In this document: positions 33,543 through 41,606 of the stretch, in pieces
Layout: each line of letters starts with the position of its first letter
Numbering within the stretch: position 1 is the stretch's first letter
Origin: JBBRHQ01 sp963725315
GTDB taxonomy: Bacteria; Actinomycetota; Thermoleophilia; Solirubrobacterales; 70-9
Reading direction: 5' to 3'
DNA: 64,000 nucleotides
NCBI GenBank assembly: GCA_963725315.1
Contig: CAVRYA010000003.1
Span: 220,198-284,197, forward strand
Translations under genes and position numbers: made by a program
Notes under the pieces: generated by a model
Seen by the model: only the letters and a program-made list of their open reading frames with translations
Databases searched by the model: none
Told to the model about the DNA's origin: nothing

Positions 33543-34280
33543 TCAGCCCGAGCCGCCGTTGCCGTCGACCAGGGTGCCGACCCTCTCGCCCGAGAGGATG
33601 CGGTCGATGTTGCCCTCGTCGGCCATGTTGAAGACGTGGATCGGGAGCTGGTTGTCCATGCACAGCGAGAGCGCGGTCGAGTCCATCACCTTCAGCTCCC
33701 GCTCGATCGCCTCACGATGGGTGATCCGCGGGATGAAGCTCGCCTCCGGGTTGGTCGCGGGGTCGGAGTCGTAGACACCTTCGACGCCGTTCTTGGCCAT
33801 CAGGATCGCCTCGGCGTGGATCTCCAGCGCCCGCAGGGCCGCGGCGGTGTCGGTGGTGAAGAACGGGTTGCCCGTCCCGGCGGCGAAGATCACCACCCGG
33901 CCCTTCTCGAGGTGGCGCATCGCCCGACGGCGGATGTAGGGCTCGGCGACCTCCTTGACGTCGATCGCCGACATCACCCGGGTGTGCTCGCCCACCTTCT
34001 CCAGCGCGTCCTGGAGGGTGAGGGCGTTGAGGACGGTGGCCATCATCCCCATGTAGTCGCCGGTGGCCCGGTCCATCCCCGCCGCGGCGGCCTCCAGCCC
34101 GCGGTAGATGTTGCCGGCGCCGACCACGACGGCGATCTCGACGTCCCGGGCGCGGGTCGCGGCAACCTGCTCGGCGATCCGTCTCACCTGCTCGGCGTCG
34201 GTGCCGTAGTCGAGGTCGCCCATCAGCGCCTCCCCGGAGAGCTTCAGGAGGATGCGGCTGAAGCCGGGGTGCGGCGACAT
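33543..34280 (-). CDS. pyrH: UMP kinase
   Basis: 245 aa. Bacterial hexameric UMP kinase: RILLKLSGEALMGD, VVGAGNIYRG, MGMMATVLNALTLQDALE and GTGNPFFTTDTAAALRA. It phosphorylates UMP to UDP. Start ATG 34280 is 9 bp after the tsf stop. Confidence 0.96.
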   Translation of the reverse strand: MSPHPGFSRILLKLSGEALMGDLDYGTDAEQVRRIAEQVAATRARDVEIAVVVGAGNIYRGLEAAAAGMDRATGDYMGMMATVLNALTLQDALEKVGEHTRVMSAIDVKEVAEPYIRRRAMRHLEKGRVVIFAAGTGNPFFTTDTAAALRALEIHAEAILMAKNGVEGVYDSDPATNPEASFIPRITHREAIERELKVMDSTALSLCMDNQLPIHVFNMADEGNIDRILSGERVGTLVDGNGGSG

Positions 34281-34289
34281 CTCCGGCCC

Positions 34290-34895
34290 CTACCCCTCGC
34301 CGACGCGGAAGTAGGCGAAGCGAGCGACGCGGACGTTCTCGCCGGTCTTGGCGGCGAGCTCGGAGCGCAGCTCCTCGATCGTCTTCGAGGAGTGTTTGTC
34401 AGCGTTGACGTGGGTCTGGTCGAGCAGCGCCACATCGGAGGCCCACTTCGCGACCTGCCCCTCGACGATCTTCGAGACGATCTCATCGGGCTTTCCCTCC
34501 TCGCGCGCCTTCTCCTCGAACACCCGGCGCTCGGCCTCCCGCTCCTCCTCCGGGATCTCCTCGGTGGAAACGTAGCGAGGGGCGGTCGCGGCGATGTGCA
34601 GGGCGACCTCGTAGGCGAAGGCCTGGAAATCCTCGTTGCGGGCCACGAAGTCGGTCTCGCACTGGACCTCGACCATCGCGCCGACCCGGTGGTTGGCGTG
34701 GATGTAGGAGGAGACCACCCCCTCGTCGGTGCCGCGTCCCTCTCGCTTGGCGGCGGAGGCCTGGCCCTTGACCCGGAGGATCTGAACCGCGCGGTCCACG
34801 TCCCCTTCGGCCTCTGCCAGCGCCGCCTTGCAGTCCATCATCCCGGCCCCGGTGCGGTCGCGCAGCGCCTTGACGTCTGCCGCCGAGACCGCCAT
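34290..34895 (-). CDS. tsf: translation elongation factor Ts
   Basis: 201 aa, the short form. N-terminal UBA-like domain (VKALRDRTGAGMMDCKAALAE) and the EF-Tu-contacting TDFVARNEDFQ motif are present. The second half of the core is shortened compared with the E. coli protein (283 aa). It exchanges GDP for GTP on EF-Tu. Start overlaps the rpsB stop by one base. Confidence 0.95.
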   Translation of the reverse strand: MAVSAADVKALRDRTGAGMMDCKAALAEAEGDVDRAVQILRVKGQASAAKREGRGTDEGVVSSYIHANHRVGAMVEVQCETDFVARNEDFQAFAYEVALHIAATAPRYVSTEEIPEEEREAERRVFEEKAREEGKPDEIVSKIVEGQVAKWASDVALLDQTHVNADKHSSKTIEELRSELAAKTGENVRVARFAYFRVGEG

Positions 34896-35830
34896 CAGCC
34901 CTCGCTCCCCTCACCGGTCGTGGCCGGCGCTGCTCCCTCGGGCTTGGAGGCCGGAGCCGGCCGCGCCTCGGCGCCCTCGGAGCCGGCCTGCGCCGCCTGC
35001 TTCGCCTCGGCCTCGGCGGCCGCCTTCGCGGCCGCCTCCTCGGCCTCCTTGCGCGCCTTCTCCTCCTCCTCGCGCTTGCGGCGCTCCTCGGCCTCGATCC
35101 GGCGCCGCTCCTCCTCCTCGGCACGGCGGCGCTCCTCCTCGGCCCGCCAGGCCCCCGCTCCCTCGTCGATCGCGGAGCCGATCGTGCTGATCACCAGCTC
35201 ACAGGAGCGGATCGCGTCGTCATTGCCCGGGATCACGTGGTCGACCGGGGTCGGATCGCAGTTGGTGTCGACCAGGCCGATGATCGGGATCCGCAGCCTG
35301 GCGGCCTCGCGGACGGCGATCTCCTCGGTCTTCAGGTCGACCACGAAGACGGCGTCCGGCAGGCGCTCCATCTCGCGGACGCCCCCCAGGTTGTATTCGA
35401 GCTTCGCCAGCTCCGCCTGCATACCCATCCGCTCCTTGGTCGGGAGCAGCTCGAGCTGGCCGGTGGACTGCAGCTCGGTCAGCTCGTGGAGGCGCTTGAT
35501 CCGTGCTGAGATGGTGTTGTAGTTGGTCAGCAGGCCGCCCAGCCAGCGGAGGTTGACGTAGGGCATCTGGCAGCGGTCCGCCCACTCCTTGACGGAGTCG
35601 CGGGCCTGCTTCTTGGTGCCGACGAAGAGCACCGTTCCGCCCCCGCTCGAGAGCTCCCCCGCGAAGCGCCGCGCGTCGTCGAGCAGCGCCTCGGTCTGCA
35701 GCAGGTCGATGATGTGGATGCCGTCGCGCTCGCCGAAGATGTAGCGGCGCATGCTCGGGTTCCAGCGCCGCGTCTGGTGGCCGAAGTGGACTCCGGCCTG
35801 CAGCAGCTCCTTGATGCCTGCTTCGGCCAT
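34895..35830 (-). CDS. rpsB: 30S ribosomal protein S2 (uS2) with long charged tail
   Basis: 311 aa. Residues 1-230 are a normal S2 (LLQAGVHFGHQTRRWNPSM, GTKKQARDSVKEWA, LRIPIIGLVDTNCDP). About 80 further residues form a Glu/Arg/Lys/Ala-rich coiled-coil-like extension ending in a Pro/Ala-rich segment. The 140-bp leader contains a hairpin (35880-35895). AAGGAG lies seven bases before the ATG. Confidence 0.95.
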   Translation of the reverse strand: MAEAGIKELLQAGVHFGHQTRRWNPSMRRYIFGERDGIHIIDLLQTEALLDDARRFAGELSSGGGTVLFVGTKKQARDSVKEWADRCQMPYVNLRWLGGLLTNYNTISARIKRLHELTELQSTGQLELLPTKERMGMQAELAKLEYNLGGVREMERLPDAVFVVDLKTEEIAVREAARLRIPIIGLVDTNCDPTPVDHVIPGNDDAIRSCELVISTIGSAIDEGAGAWRAEEERRRAEEEERRRIEAEERRKREEEEKARKEAEEAAAKAAAEAEAKQAAQAGSEGAEARPAPASKPEGAAPATTGEGSEG

Positions 35831-35971
35831 TCGATGCTCCTTCTTGTCGGGTGCTGCTCGCCCGGCTCCCTGCGCGGGACCCAGCAGTCGCTGGGCAGGA
35901 CCCGGTCGGGAGGCGGGGGTTGATGGTCCTTTGCGGTTTTCAGTCTGACAGAGAGGCGGCGCGCGACGCCC

Positions 35972-36649
35972 TCAGGCGCTTCTGGCCAGCTCGAGCGCCC
36001 CCGCCAGGTCGGGCGGCAGCTCGGAGGAGAAGCTCATCCTCTCCCCTGTCGTCGGGTGCGCGAAGGCGAGCCTGTGGGCGTGGAGGAACTGGCGCTCGAG
36101 ACCGTAGCGCGCCGGCCCGCCGTAGGTGACGTCGCCGATCAGTGGGTGGTCGATCGCGGCGAAGTGGGCGCGGATCTGGTGGGTGCGCCCGGTCTCGAGC
36201 CTGGCCTCGAGCAGGGTCTCGGCGGCGAGGATCTCCCTGACCTCGAAATGGGTGCGCGCCTGCCGCGCCGATGAGCCGGCCACCGCCATCCGGTGGCGCC
36301 TTCGCGAGGCACGGCCGATCGGGGCGTCGATCGTCCCGGTGCGCGAGCGGATCCTGCCCTCGGCCAGCGCCAGGTAGGCCCTCTCCACCTCGCGGCGCTT
36401 CACCGCCGCCGCGAGGGCGCGGTGCGCCTCGTCGCAGCGGGCGACCACCATCAGCCCGCTGGTGCCGCGGTCGAGGCGGTGCACGATCCCCGGTCGCTCG
36501 GGGTCCTCCCCCCCGCCGAGCAGGTCGCCCAACTCGTCGACGAGCGTCGGACCGGTGTGCGACGGGGCCGGATGGACGACCAGTCCGGCCGGCTTCTCGA
36601 CCACCGCCAGGAAGCGGTCCTGGTGGACGATCCTCAGTTCCTCAGCCAC
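35972..36649 (-). CDS. RluA/RluD-family pseudouridine synthase
   Basis: 225 aa. The catalytic Asp is in GIVHRLDRGTSGLMVVA, followed by the FHAHRLAFAHPTTGERM end motif. The N-terminal S4 RNA-binding domain of RluD is missing, so this is a short form closer to RluA. It converts specific uridines in rRNA or tRNA. Its first eight bases overlap the lspA 3' end. Confidence 0.88.
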   Translation of the reverse strand: MAEELRIVHQDRFLAVVEKPAGLVVHPAPSHTGPTLVDELGDLLGGGEDPERPGIVHRLDRGTSGLMVVARCDEAHRALAAAVKRREVERAYLALAEGRIRSRTGTIDAPIGRASRRRHRMAVAGSSARQARTHFEVREILAAETLLEARLETGRTHQIRAHFAAIDHPLIGDVTYGGPARYGLERQFLHAHRLAFAHPTTGERMSFSSELPPDLAGALELARSA

Positions 36650-37097
36650 GCTCGGCGGACTCCCGCAGGTAGATCCAGGCGAGCAGCGCCACGCCCGCGG
36701 TGATCGCCATGTCGGCGAGGTTGAAGGGGGGCCAGAGCGGCAGGTCGATGAAGTCGGTGACGGCGCCGTGGCGAATCCGGTCGGCGAGGTTGCCGAGGGC
36801 TCCGCCCGCGAGCAGGCCCACCGCCACCCACATCCAGGGCCTCCCGGGGTCCCGCCAGAACAGGTAGACGATCAGGCCGAGTGCCGCCAGGGTCGAGACG
36901 ATCACGGCCGCCCCACCGCCCCCGGCGATACCGAAGGCGACGCCCGTATTGTGGCTGAGGGTGAGAGTCAGGGGACCGAGAGCGTCCACCTTCTCCCCCG
37001 GCACGAGGTTGGCCTCGATCGCCGCCTTGGAGGCCTGATCGACGGCCACGAGGAGTCCGCATAGCGCCCCGGCGAGGCGCCAGGGCCGGTCGCTCAC
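36642..37097 (-). CDS. lspA: lipoprotein signal peptidase
   Basis: 151 aa with four membrane helices. The aspartyl dyad is visible in GGALGNLADRIRHGAVTDFI and FNLADMAI. It removes the signal peptide from prolipoproteins, such as those at 12.4 and 55.5 kb. Overlaps yggT (ATGA at 37094-37097) and rluD. Confidence 0.93.
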   Translation of the reverse strand: MSDRPWRLAGALCGLLVAVDQASKAAIEANLVPGEKVDALGPLTLTLSHNTGVAFGIAGGGGAAVIVSTLAALGLIVYLFWRDPGRPWMWVAVGLLAGGALGNLADRIRHGAVTDFIDLPLWPPFNLADMAITAGVALLAWIYLRESAERG

Positions 37098-37393
37098 GAC
37101 TGGATCAGGTTGACGATCAGCGCCTGGGCCACGTAGAGGACGATGATCCCGATCATCGGGCTCAGGTCGAGGGCGAACCCGCCGCCGCCGATCGGCGGCA
37201 GGAAGCGGCGGAAGAGGTTGAGGTACGGGTCGGTCGTGTCGGTGACGAAGTCGAGCACCGGGCGCAGCGTGGCGCTGTGCGGCACCCTGGGGAAGAAGGA
37301 GATCAGGATCCTGGCGAAGATCAGGATGATGTAGACGATGAACAGGGCGCTGACGTAGTCCGCGAGGTCGTTGCGGGTGATCGCCAGGATCAT
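37094..37393 (-). CDS. YggT-family membrane protein
   Basis: 99 aa with two membrane helices and the YggT core (LISFFPRVPHSATLRPVLDF, then TDPYLNLFRRFLP). Function is not settled; it sits in the sepF-yggT-lspA division neighbourhood of Gram-positive bacteria and may help membrane organisation at the septum or osmotic tolerance. ATGA overlaps on both sides. Confidence 0.87.
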   Translation of the reverse strand: MILAITRNDLADYVSALFIVYIILIFARILISFFPRVPHSATLRPVLDFVTDTTDPYLNLFRRFLPPIGGGGFALDLSPMIGIIVLYVAQALIVNLIQS

Positions 37394-38160
37394 CCGCCCC
37401 TCATCCTCTCCAGCGAGGCCTCCACGGCCGCCACGAACGCGGCATTGGCGCCGTGGGCCTCGAGCGCCGCCAGGCCGGCCTCCGTCGAGCCCCCCGGCGA
37501 GGCGACCGCCGCCCGCACGTCGGCCGGGTGGCGTCGCCGCAGCAGCTCCGCCGTCCCCGCGGTCGTCTCGATCACCAGATCCCGCGCCAGCCCAGGGTCG
37601 AGTCCGTCGGCGGCGCCCGCCTCGGCGATCGCCTCCACGGCCAGCGCCAGGTACGCGGGGGCGCAGCCCATCACCGCGGTGGCGGAGTCGAAGTCGCGGT
37701 CCTCGATCTCGACCAGGTGCCCGAGCGGCTCCAGCAGCTCGCGCAGCGCGGCGCTCGTCTCGGGCGGCGCCGCGGCGGAGGCCTCGAAGCAGAGCACTCC
37801 CCTGCCGACCTCGACCGCGACGTTGGGCATCACCCGGTAGGCGGCAGAGCCGGGGAAGGCCTCAGAGACCCTGGACAGCGGGGTCGCCCCGAGCATCGAC
37901 ATCACTGCGGGCGCCGCCTGTGCCTCGGCAGCGACCGCTTCGAGCTCAGCCGGCTTGACCGCCAGGATGGCGAGGTCCGAGCCCTCGGCCAGCTCACGGT
38001 TGGACGCCGCGGCCTCCCCCCCGACCTCTTGGGCCAGGTCCCGGGCCCGCCCCGAGCCGGAGTCCGTGAACAGCATCCGCTCCGGCCTGCTGTCACCCGC
38101 TGCCCATCCCCGCGCCATCGCGGCAGCCATGTTCCCGGCCCCGATGAACCCGACTCTCAT
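37390..38160 (-). CDS. proC: pyrroline-5-carboxylate reductase
   Basis: 256 aa. NADPH-binding VGFIGAGNMAAAMARG, LAVKPAELEA and the C-terminal active-site region (SPGGSTEAGLAALEAHG). Last step of proline synthesis. It lies in the division-gene flank as in many Gram-positives and overlaps yggT by four bases. Confidence 0.94.
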   Translation of the reverse strand: MRVGFIGAGNMAAAMARGWAAGDSRPERMLFTDSGSGRARDLAQEVGGEAAASNRELAEGSDLAILAVKPAELEAVAAEAQAAPAVMSMLGATPLSRVSEAFPGSAAYRVMPNVAVEVGRGVLCFEASAAAPPETSAALRELLEPLGHLVEIEDRDFDSATAVMGCAPAYLALAVEAIAEAGAADGLDPGLARDLVIETTAGTAELLRRRHPADVRAAVASPGGSTEAGLAALEAHGANAAFVAAVEASLERMRGG

Positions 38161-38240
38161 GCCCTGAGACTAGTCACGCAACCCTCCGCCTGCGCCCCAA
38201 GAAGCGCGAGGGCTGAAGAGGCGCGGCCCCGGCCCGGCCC

Positions 38241-38289
38241 CGAACTGTCGCGTCTGACGACCGGAGGGTGGGCGCAGGACGCGTCAGTT
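38241..38289. repeat. stem-loop of dispersed family R3, copy a (imperfect)
   Basis: AACTGTCGCGTC (38243-38254) pairs with 38278-38289 with one mismatch. The segment 38241-38263 matches, base for base, the complement of one arm of the perfect stem-loop at 53298-53346. It lies between the sepF stop and the proC start. Confidence 0.7.
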
Positions 38290-38320
38290 AGGCGGAAGGC
38301 GTCGCCAGGGCCCCACGAGC

Positions 38321-38866
38321 CTAAGACTGGTTGAAGAAGCCCTTGTCGATCAGCCGGGCCTTCTCCTCGGCCGAGACCTCGACGTTCCGAGGCGTGAGGA
38401 GGAAGACCTTCTCGGCGATCCGCTGCATCCCGCCGTCGAGCGCGTAGGTGAGGCCGGAGGCGAAGTCGATCAGCCGCTTGGAGAGCTCGTGATCGGTCGT
38501 CTGCAGGTTGAGGATCACCGGGACCGCGCGCTTGAACTGGTCGGCGACCTGCTGGGCGTCGTTGAAGTTCCGCGGGATGACCAGGTGCACCTGGACGTCG
38601 CCGCCGTTGTTGTCGACCGGGCGCAGGACGCGGGTGCGTGAGGCCGCGATCGGCTCGTCGTCGGCGAAGATGTCGTCGATCTCGTCCCGGCGGCGGCGAG
38701 AGCTGGGCAGGCGCCGCACGGGCGCTGCCTCACGCTCCCGCTCACGGCGGGTGTCGAAGATCTCCTCCGAGGACTCGGACCCCTCCTCGTACTCGGGGCC
38801 GTAGTCGTGATCCTCGGCCAAACCGAAATAGACGAGGGCGCGATGCCATGTGTCTCTAAGGGCCAT
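38321..38866 (-). CDS. sepF: cell division protein SepF
   Basis: 181 aa. N-terminal amphipathic membrane-binding helix (MALRDTWHRALVYFGLA), an acidic linker, and the SepF domain (VHLVIPRNFNDAQQVADQFK, ILNLQTTDHELSKRLIDFAS). It tethers FtsZ to the membrane. ftsZ itself is not in this window. Upstream 160 bp contain repeat R1 copy C. Confidence 0.93.
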   Translation of the reverse strand: MALRDTWHRALVYFGLAEDHDYGPEYEEGSESSEEIFDTRREREREAAPVRRLPSSRRRRDEIDDIFADDEPIAASRTRVLRPVDNNGGDVQVHLVIPRNFNDAQQVADQFKRAVPVILNLQTTDHELSKRLIDFASGLTYALDGGMQRIAEKVFLLTPRNVEVSAEEKARLIDKGFFNQS

Positions 38867-38967
38867 CGGTACGCACTGTTCGGCTCCGGGCAGCCGATTC
38901 CTTTACCAATTATGTCAGGGCCGGCGCCGGAGTTCCCCTTGCCTAGCGACAAACCGCGCCGGCAGAC

Positions 38968-39031
38968 GGGAATCACTTGCGGCGGCTTCGCCGCCTGACA
39001 TGCCTGTGCCGGCGCTAACACCGCGCCGGCC
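38968..39031 (-). repeat. dispersed repeat R1, copy C
   Basis: Minus-strand copy starting two bases after the yggS stop: GGCCGGCGCGGTGTTAGCG arm, CACAGGCATGTCAGG linker, GGCGGC-GAA-GCCGCC hairpin, then GCAAGTGATTCCC. A further GGCGCGGTTTGTCGC arm follows at 38945-38959. Confidence 0.85.
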
Positions 39032-39033
39032 TA

Positions 39034-39666
39034 TCACACATAAAGCGCGGTCCCGAGCCGAACGATCGTCGCTCCCTCCTCCACCGCCACCCGCCAATCC
39101 TGCGAGGTTCCCATCGAGAGCCGGGCCAGCCCGTGCCCCGCGGCCAGCTCCGCCAGCCTCGCGAAATGGGGCCGCGAGTCCTCGGGATCCTCACTGAACG
39201 GGGGCATCGCCATCAGGCCGCCGACCCTGACCGGGCAGCGGGCGATGAATTCGGCCAGCTCCGCGGGGGCGACCCCGCCCTTGCCCTCCTCACCGGCGAT
39301 GCTGACTTCGATCAGCACCTCGGTGCTCTCGTCGCCGTGGCGCCCGAGCTGGGCGAGGACGGAGTCGGAGGCGACCGATTGGATCAGCCGACAGCGGGGC
39401 AGCAGCAGCTTCACCTTGCGGCTCTGCAGGTTGCCGATGAAGTCCCACTCGAACAGGCCTCCCCAGCGCTCCTGCTTGGCGCTCAGGTCCTGCTGGCGGT
39501 TCTCGCCGACCAGCGTGATCCCCGCCTCCGCCAGGACTCCCATCTCCTCGAGGGGGACGTACTTGGTCGCGGCCAGCACCTCGACCCCGTCGCCCGCGAC
39601 CTCCGTCACCTCCGCGAGGTTGGCGGCGATCTTCGCCGGGTCGAGCCCGCTGATCAGCCCGGGCAG
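39034..39666 (-). CDS. YggS/PROSC-family PLP homeostasis protein
   Basis: About 210 aa. TIM-barrel fold-III PLP protein: VEVLAATKYV with the PLP-binding Lys, LVGENRQQDLSAK, WDFIGNLQSRKVK and LSMGTSQDWRVAVEEGATIVR. The family's N-terminal helix (GLDPAKIAANLAEV) has no ATG. The best start is CTG 39666, eight bases after GGAGGG. The nearest standard start, GTG 39609, would remove that helix. It regulates free pyridoxal phosphate. Confidence 0.88.
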   Translation of the reverse strand: MPGLISGLDPAKIAANLAEVTEVAGDGVEVLAATKYVPLEEMGVLAEAGITLVGENRQQDLSAKQERWGGLFEWDFIGNLQSRKVKLLLPRCRLIQSVASDSVLAQLGRHGDESTEVLIEVSIAGEEGKGGVAPAELAEFIARCPVRVGGLMAMPPFSEDPEDSRPHFARLAELAAGHGLARLSMGTSQDWRVAVEEGATIVRLGTALYV

Positions 39667-39669
39667 CGC

Positions 39670-40419
39670 TCAGCCCTCCCCCGCCGCGGTCCAGGCGAGG
39701 CCGGCCTGGCGGCCGGTGACGCCACCGTCACGGCGGTGGGAGAAGAAGAGGTCCTCCCGGCAGGAGGTGCAGAGCCCGGCCGACTCCACCTCCCGCACAC
39801 CCGCCTCGGCGAGCAGCCTGCGCGCGACCTCCGGCAGGTCGAGCATCCTCCCCGAGGCGACCCCGGGGCCGAGCGGTTTGAACTCCTCGAGCACCTCATC
39901 GCCCACCTGATAGCAGCAGGGTCCGATGCCCGGGCCGACCGCCGCGGCGATCGCCCCGACCGCCACCACCCCTCGACCAAGGATGCCGGCGGCGAGCCCG
40001 CGCCAGCCGCAGTGCAGGATCGCCGTGCCGCCCGGCCCCGCGAGGGCGATCGGGAGGCAGTCGGCGACGTAGACGAGCCCGGCGAGGCCCCCGCCGGCGA
40101 CCAGGTGTCCGTCCGCTTCAGGGTTGGGGCTCCCCGGTACCGCGAACGGGCTCGGGCGCTGGGGCCCGGCATGGCTCGCGATCTCGGCGCCATGGACCTG
40201 AAGCCCGGTGAGGACCCGATCCGGCTCCAACCCGAGCGCGGCGCAGAGCCGGCGGCGGTTCTCGACCACGGACTCAGGGTCGTCGTCGGTGAGGACCCCG
40301 AGGTTGAGGCTCTCGAAAGCACCCGAGCTGGCGCCGCCGAGCCTGGTCGAGAAGACCGCCCGCGCACCGGGAAGCTCGGCCTCGAGCCATTTGATGCCGT
40401 CGATCTGGCGCCACCGCAT
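39670..40419 (-). CDS. pgeF: peptidoglycan editing factor PgeF (YfiH/laccase-domain family)
   Basis: 249 aa. Family motifs STRLGGASSGAFESLNLG, LQVHGAEI, DCLPIAL and ILHCGWRGLAAGI with the zinc-binding Cys/His. Known: PgeF removes wrongly incorporated amino acids from peptidoglycan precursors and also has purine nucleoside activity. Stop is four bases before the proposed yggS start, in the usual ftsZ-pgeF-yggS-sepF order but without ftsZ. Confidence 0.9.
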   Translation of the reverse strand: MRWRQIDGIKWLEAELPGARAVFSTRLGGASSGAFESLNLGVLTDDDPESVVENRRRLCAALGLEPDRVLTGLQVHGAEIASHAGPQRPSPFAVPGSPNPEADGHLVAGGGLAGLVYVADCLPIALAGPGGTAILHCGWRGLAAGILGRGVVAVGAIAAAVGPGIGPCCYQVGDEVLEEFKPLGPGVASGRMLDLPEVARRLLAEAGVREVESAGLCTSCREDLFFSHRRDGGVTGRQAGLAWTAAGEG

Positions 40420-40452
40420 CGCCGGGAGGTAAGCAGACCGCCCGCAGGGGGC

Positions 40453-41574
40453 TCAATCGGCGGCGGCGCGCAGCGCCGCGGCGAGCTCCTCCTCGCGGCC
40501 CTCGACCTCTCCGTCGAGCTTGCGGGCCAGCGCTCCCCGCAGGCCGCGCCCGACGGCGGGCCCCGCGGGGACTCCCGCTGCGAGCAGATCGTCACCGCTG
40601 ATCTCCAGCGTCACCCTGCTCCAGCGTCCCACCAGTTCGTCGAGCCATTCAGCCCCGAGTGCCCGGGCGAGGACGAGCTCGGTGGGGTCGTGCCCCCGGG
40701 CCGCCTCGACGCCCGCCGAGGGGCGATCGGGGCGCGTCGCGGCCAGGGCCTCCTCCCCGCCCTGGGGACCGAGGGCGGCGGTGAGCACCGCGCGCGCCGG
40801 TTCCACGGTCCCGGCCCAGGGCTCCCGACCGAGCAGCTCCACCACCCGGGCCGCCAGCTCGGCCCCGCCCGGGCGCAGCTCCACCAGCCCCCACTCGGAG
40901 AGCAGGGCGAACGCCCGCGGGGCGGTCGGCTCGGCCGCGATCCGCAGCAGCTCGGCCTCCCGCCGCTCGGCCGAGACCGTGCCGAGGTCCGTCGTCGCTA
41001 GGAGCTCGGCGGTCTCGCGCTCGAGCTCAAACCCGAAGCGGGCCGCATAGCGGGCGGCCCGCAGCGCCCGGGTCGGGTCGTCGGTGAAGCTGCCGGGGTG
41101 GAGCACCCGCAGCAGCGCAGCCCCGAGGTCGGCGCGCCCGCCGTGGGGGTCGAGCAGGCGCGGCGCCCCCGCACCTCCGAGCGGGATCGCCATCGCGTTG
41201 ATCGTGAAGTCGCGTCTCGCCAGGTCCTCGGCGACGCTCGCCGGGCTGACCTGCGGAAGGGCACCGGGGCGCTCGTAGGTCTCCCGGCGCGCCCGCGCGA
41301 TGTCGATCTCGTGCTGGCCGAGGCGCGCCTTCGCCGTCGCGAAGCGCTCGTGCGAGACCACCTCTGCGCCAAGCCGTGCGGCGATCTCGGCCGGGTCTGC
41401 CTCGACGACGAGGTCGAGGTCGTCGCGGCTTCGGCCGATCAGCAGGTCCCGGACCGCCCCGCCGACCAGGAACACGGGGACTCCCCCGGCCGCCGAGACG
41501 ATCTCCTCCAGCTCGGGGATCGCCGCCGCCAGCGCGGCGGCGAGATCGGTCTCGCTCGGAACTCGCTCGGGCAT
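40453..41574 (-). CDS. cca: CCA tRNA nucleotidyltransferase / poly(A) polymerase family
   Basis: 373 aa from ATG 41574 (ATG 41592 is also possible). Class II nucleotidyltransferase core VFLVGGAVRDLLIGRSRDDL with the catalytic DLDLVV, then RRDFTINAMAIPLGG and DDPTRALRAARYAARFGF. It adds or repairs the tRNA CCA end. The C-terminus is Ala/Glu-rich and lacks an HD domain. Divergent from the propeller gene. Confidence 0.9.
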   Translation of the reverse strand: MPERVPSETDLAAALAAAIPELEEIVSAAGGVPVFLVGGAVRDLLIGRSRDDLDLVVEADPAEIAARLGAEVVSHERFATAKARLGQHEIDIARARRETYERPGALPQVSPASVAEDLARRDFTINAMAIPLGGAGAPRLLDPHGGRADLGAALLRVLHPGSFTDDPTRALRAARYAARFGFELERETAELLATTDLGTVSAERREAELLRIAAEPTAPRAFALLSEWGLVELRPGGAELAARVVELLGREPWAGTVEPARAVLTAALGPQGGEEALAATRPDRPSAGVEAARGHDPTELVLARALGAEWLDELVGRWSRVTLEISGDDLLAAGVPAGPAVGRGLRGALARKLDGEVEGREEELAAALRAAAD

Positions 41575-41606
41575 GGCCTCGTTCCGTACCATGACCCGTT
41601 CCCCGG

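Noticed and set aside
35831..35971. Ribosomal-protein leader before rpsB
   Set aside because: One short hairpin is present but it does not match an S2 leader motif I can identify; too weak to annotate as a regulator.
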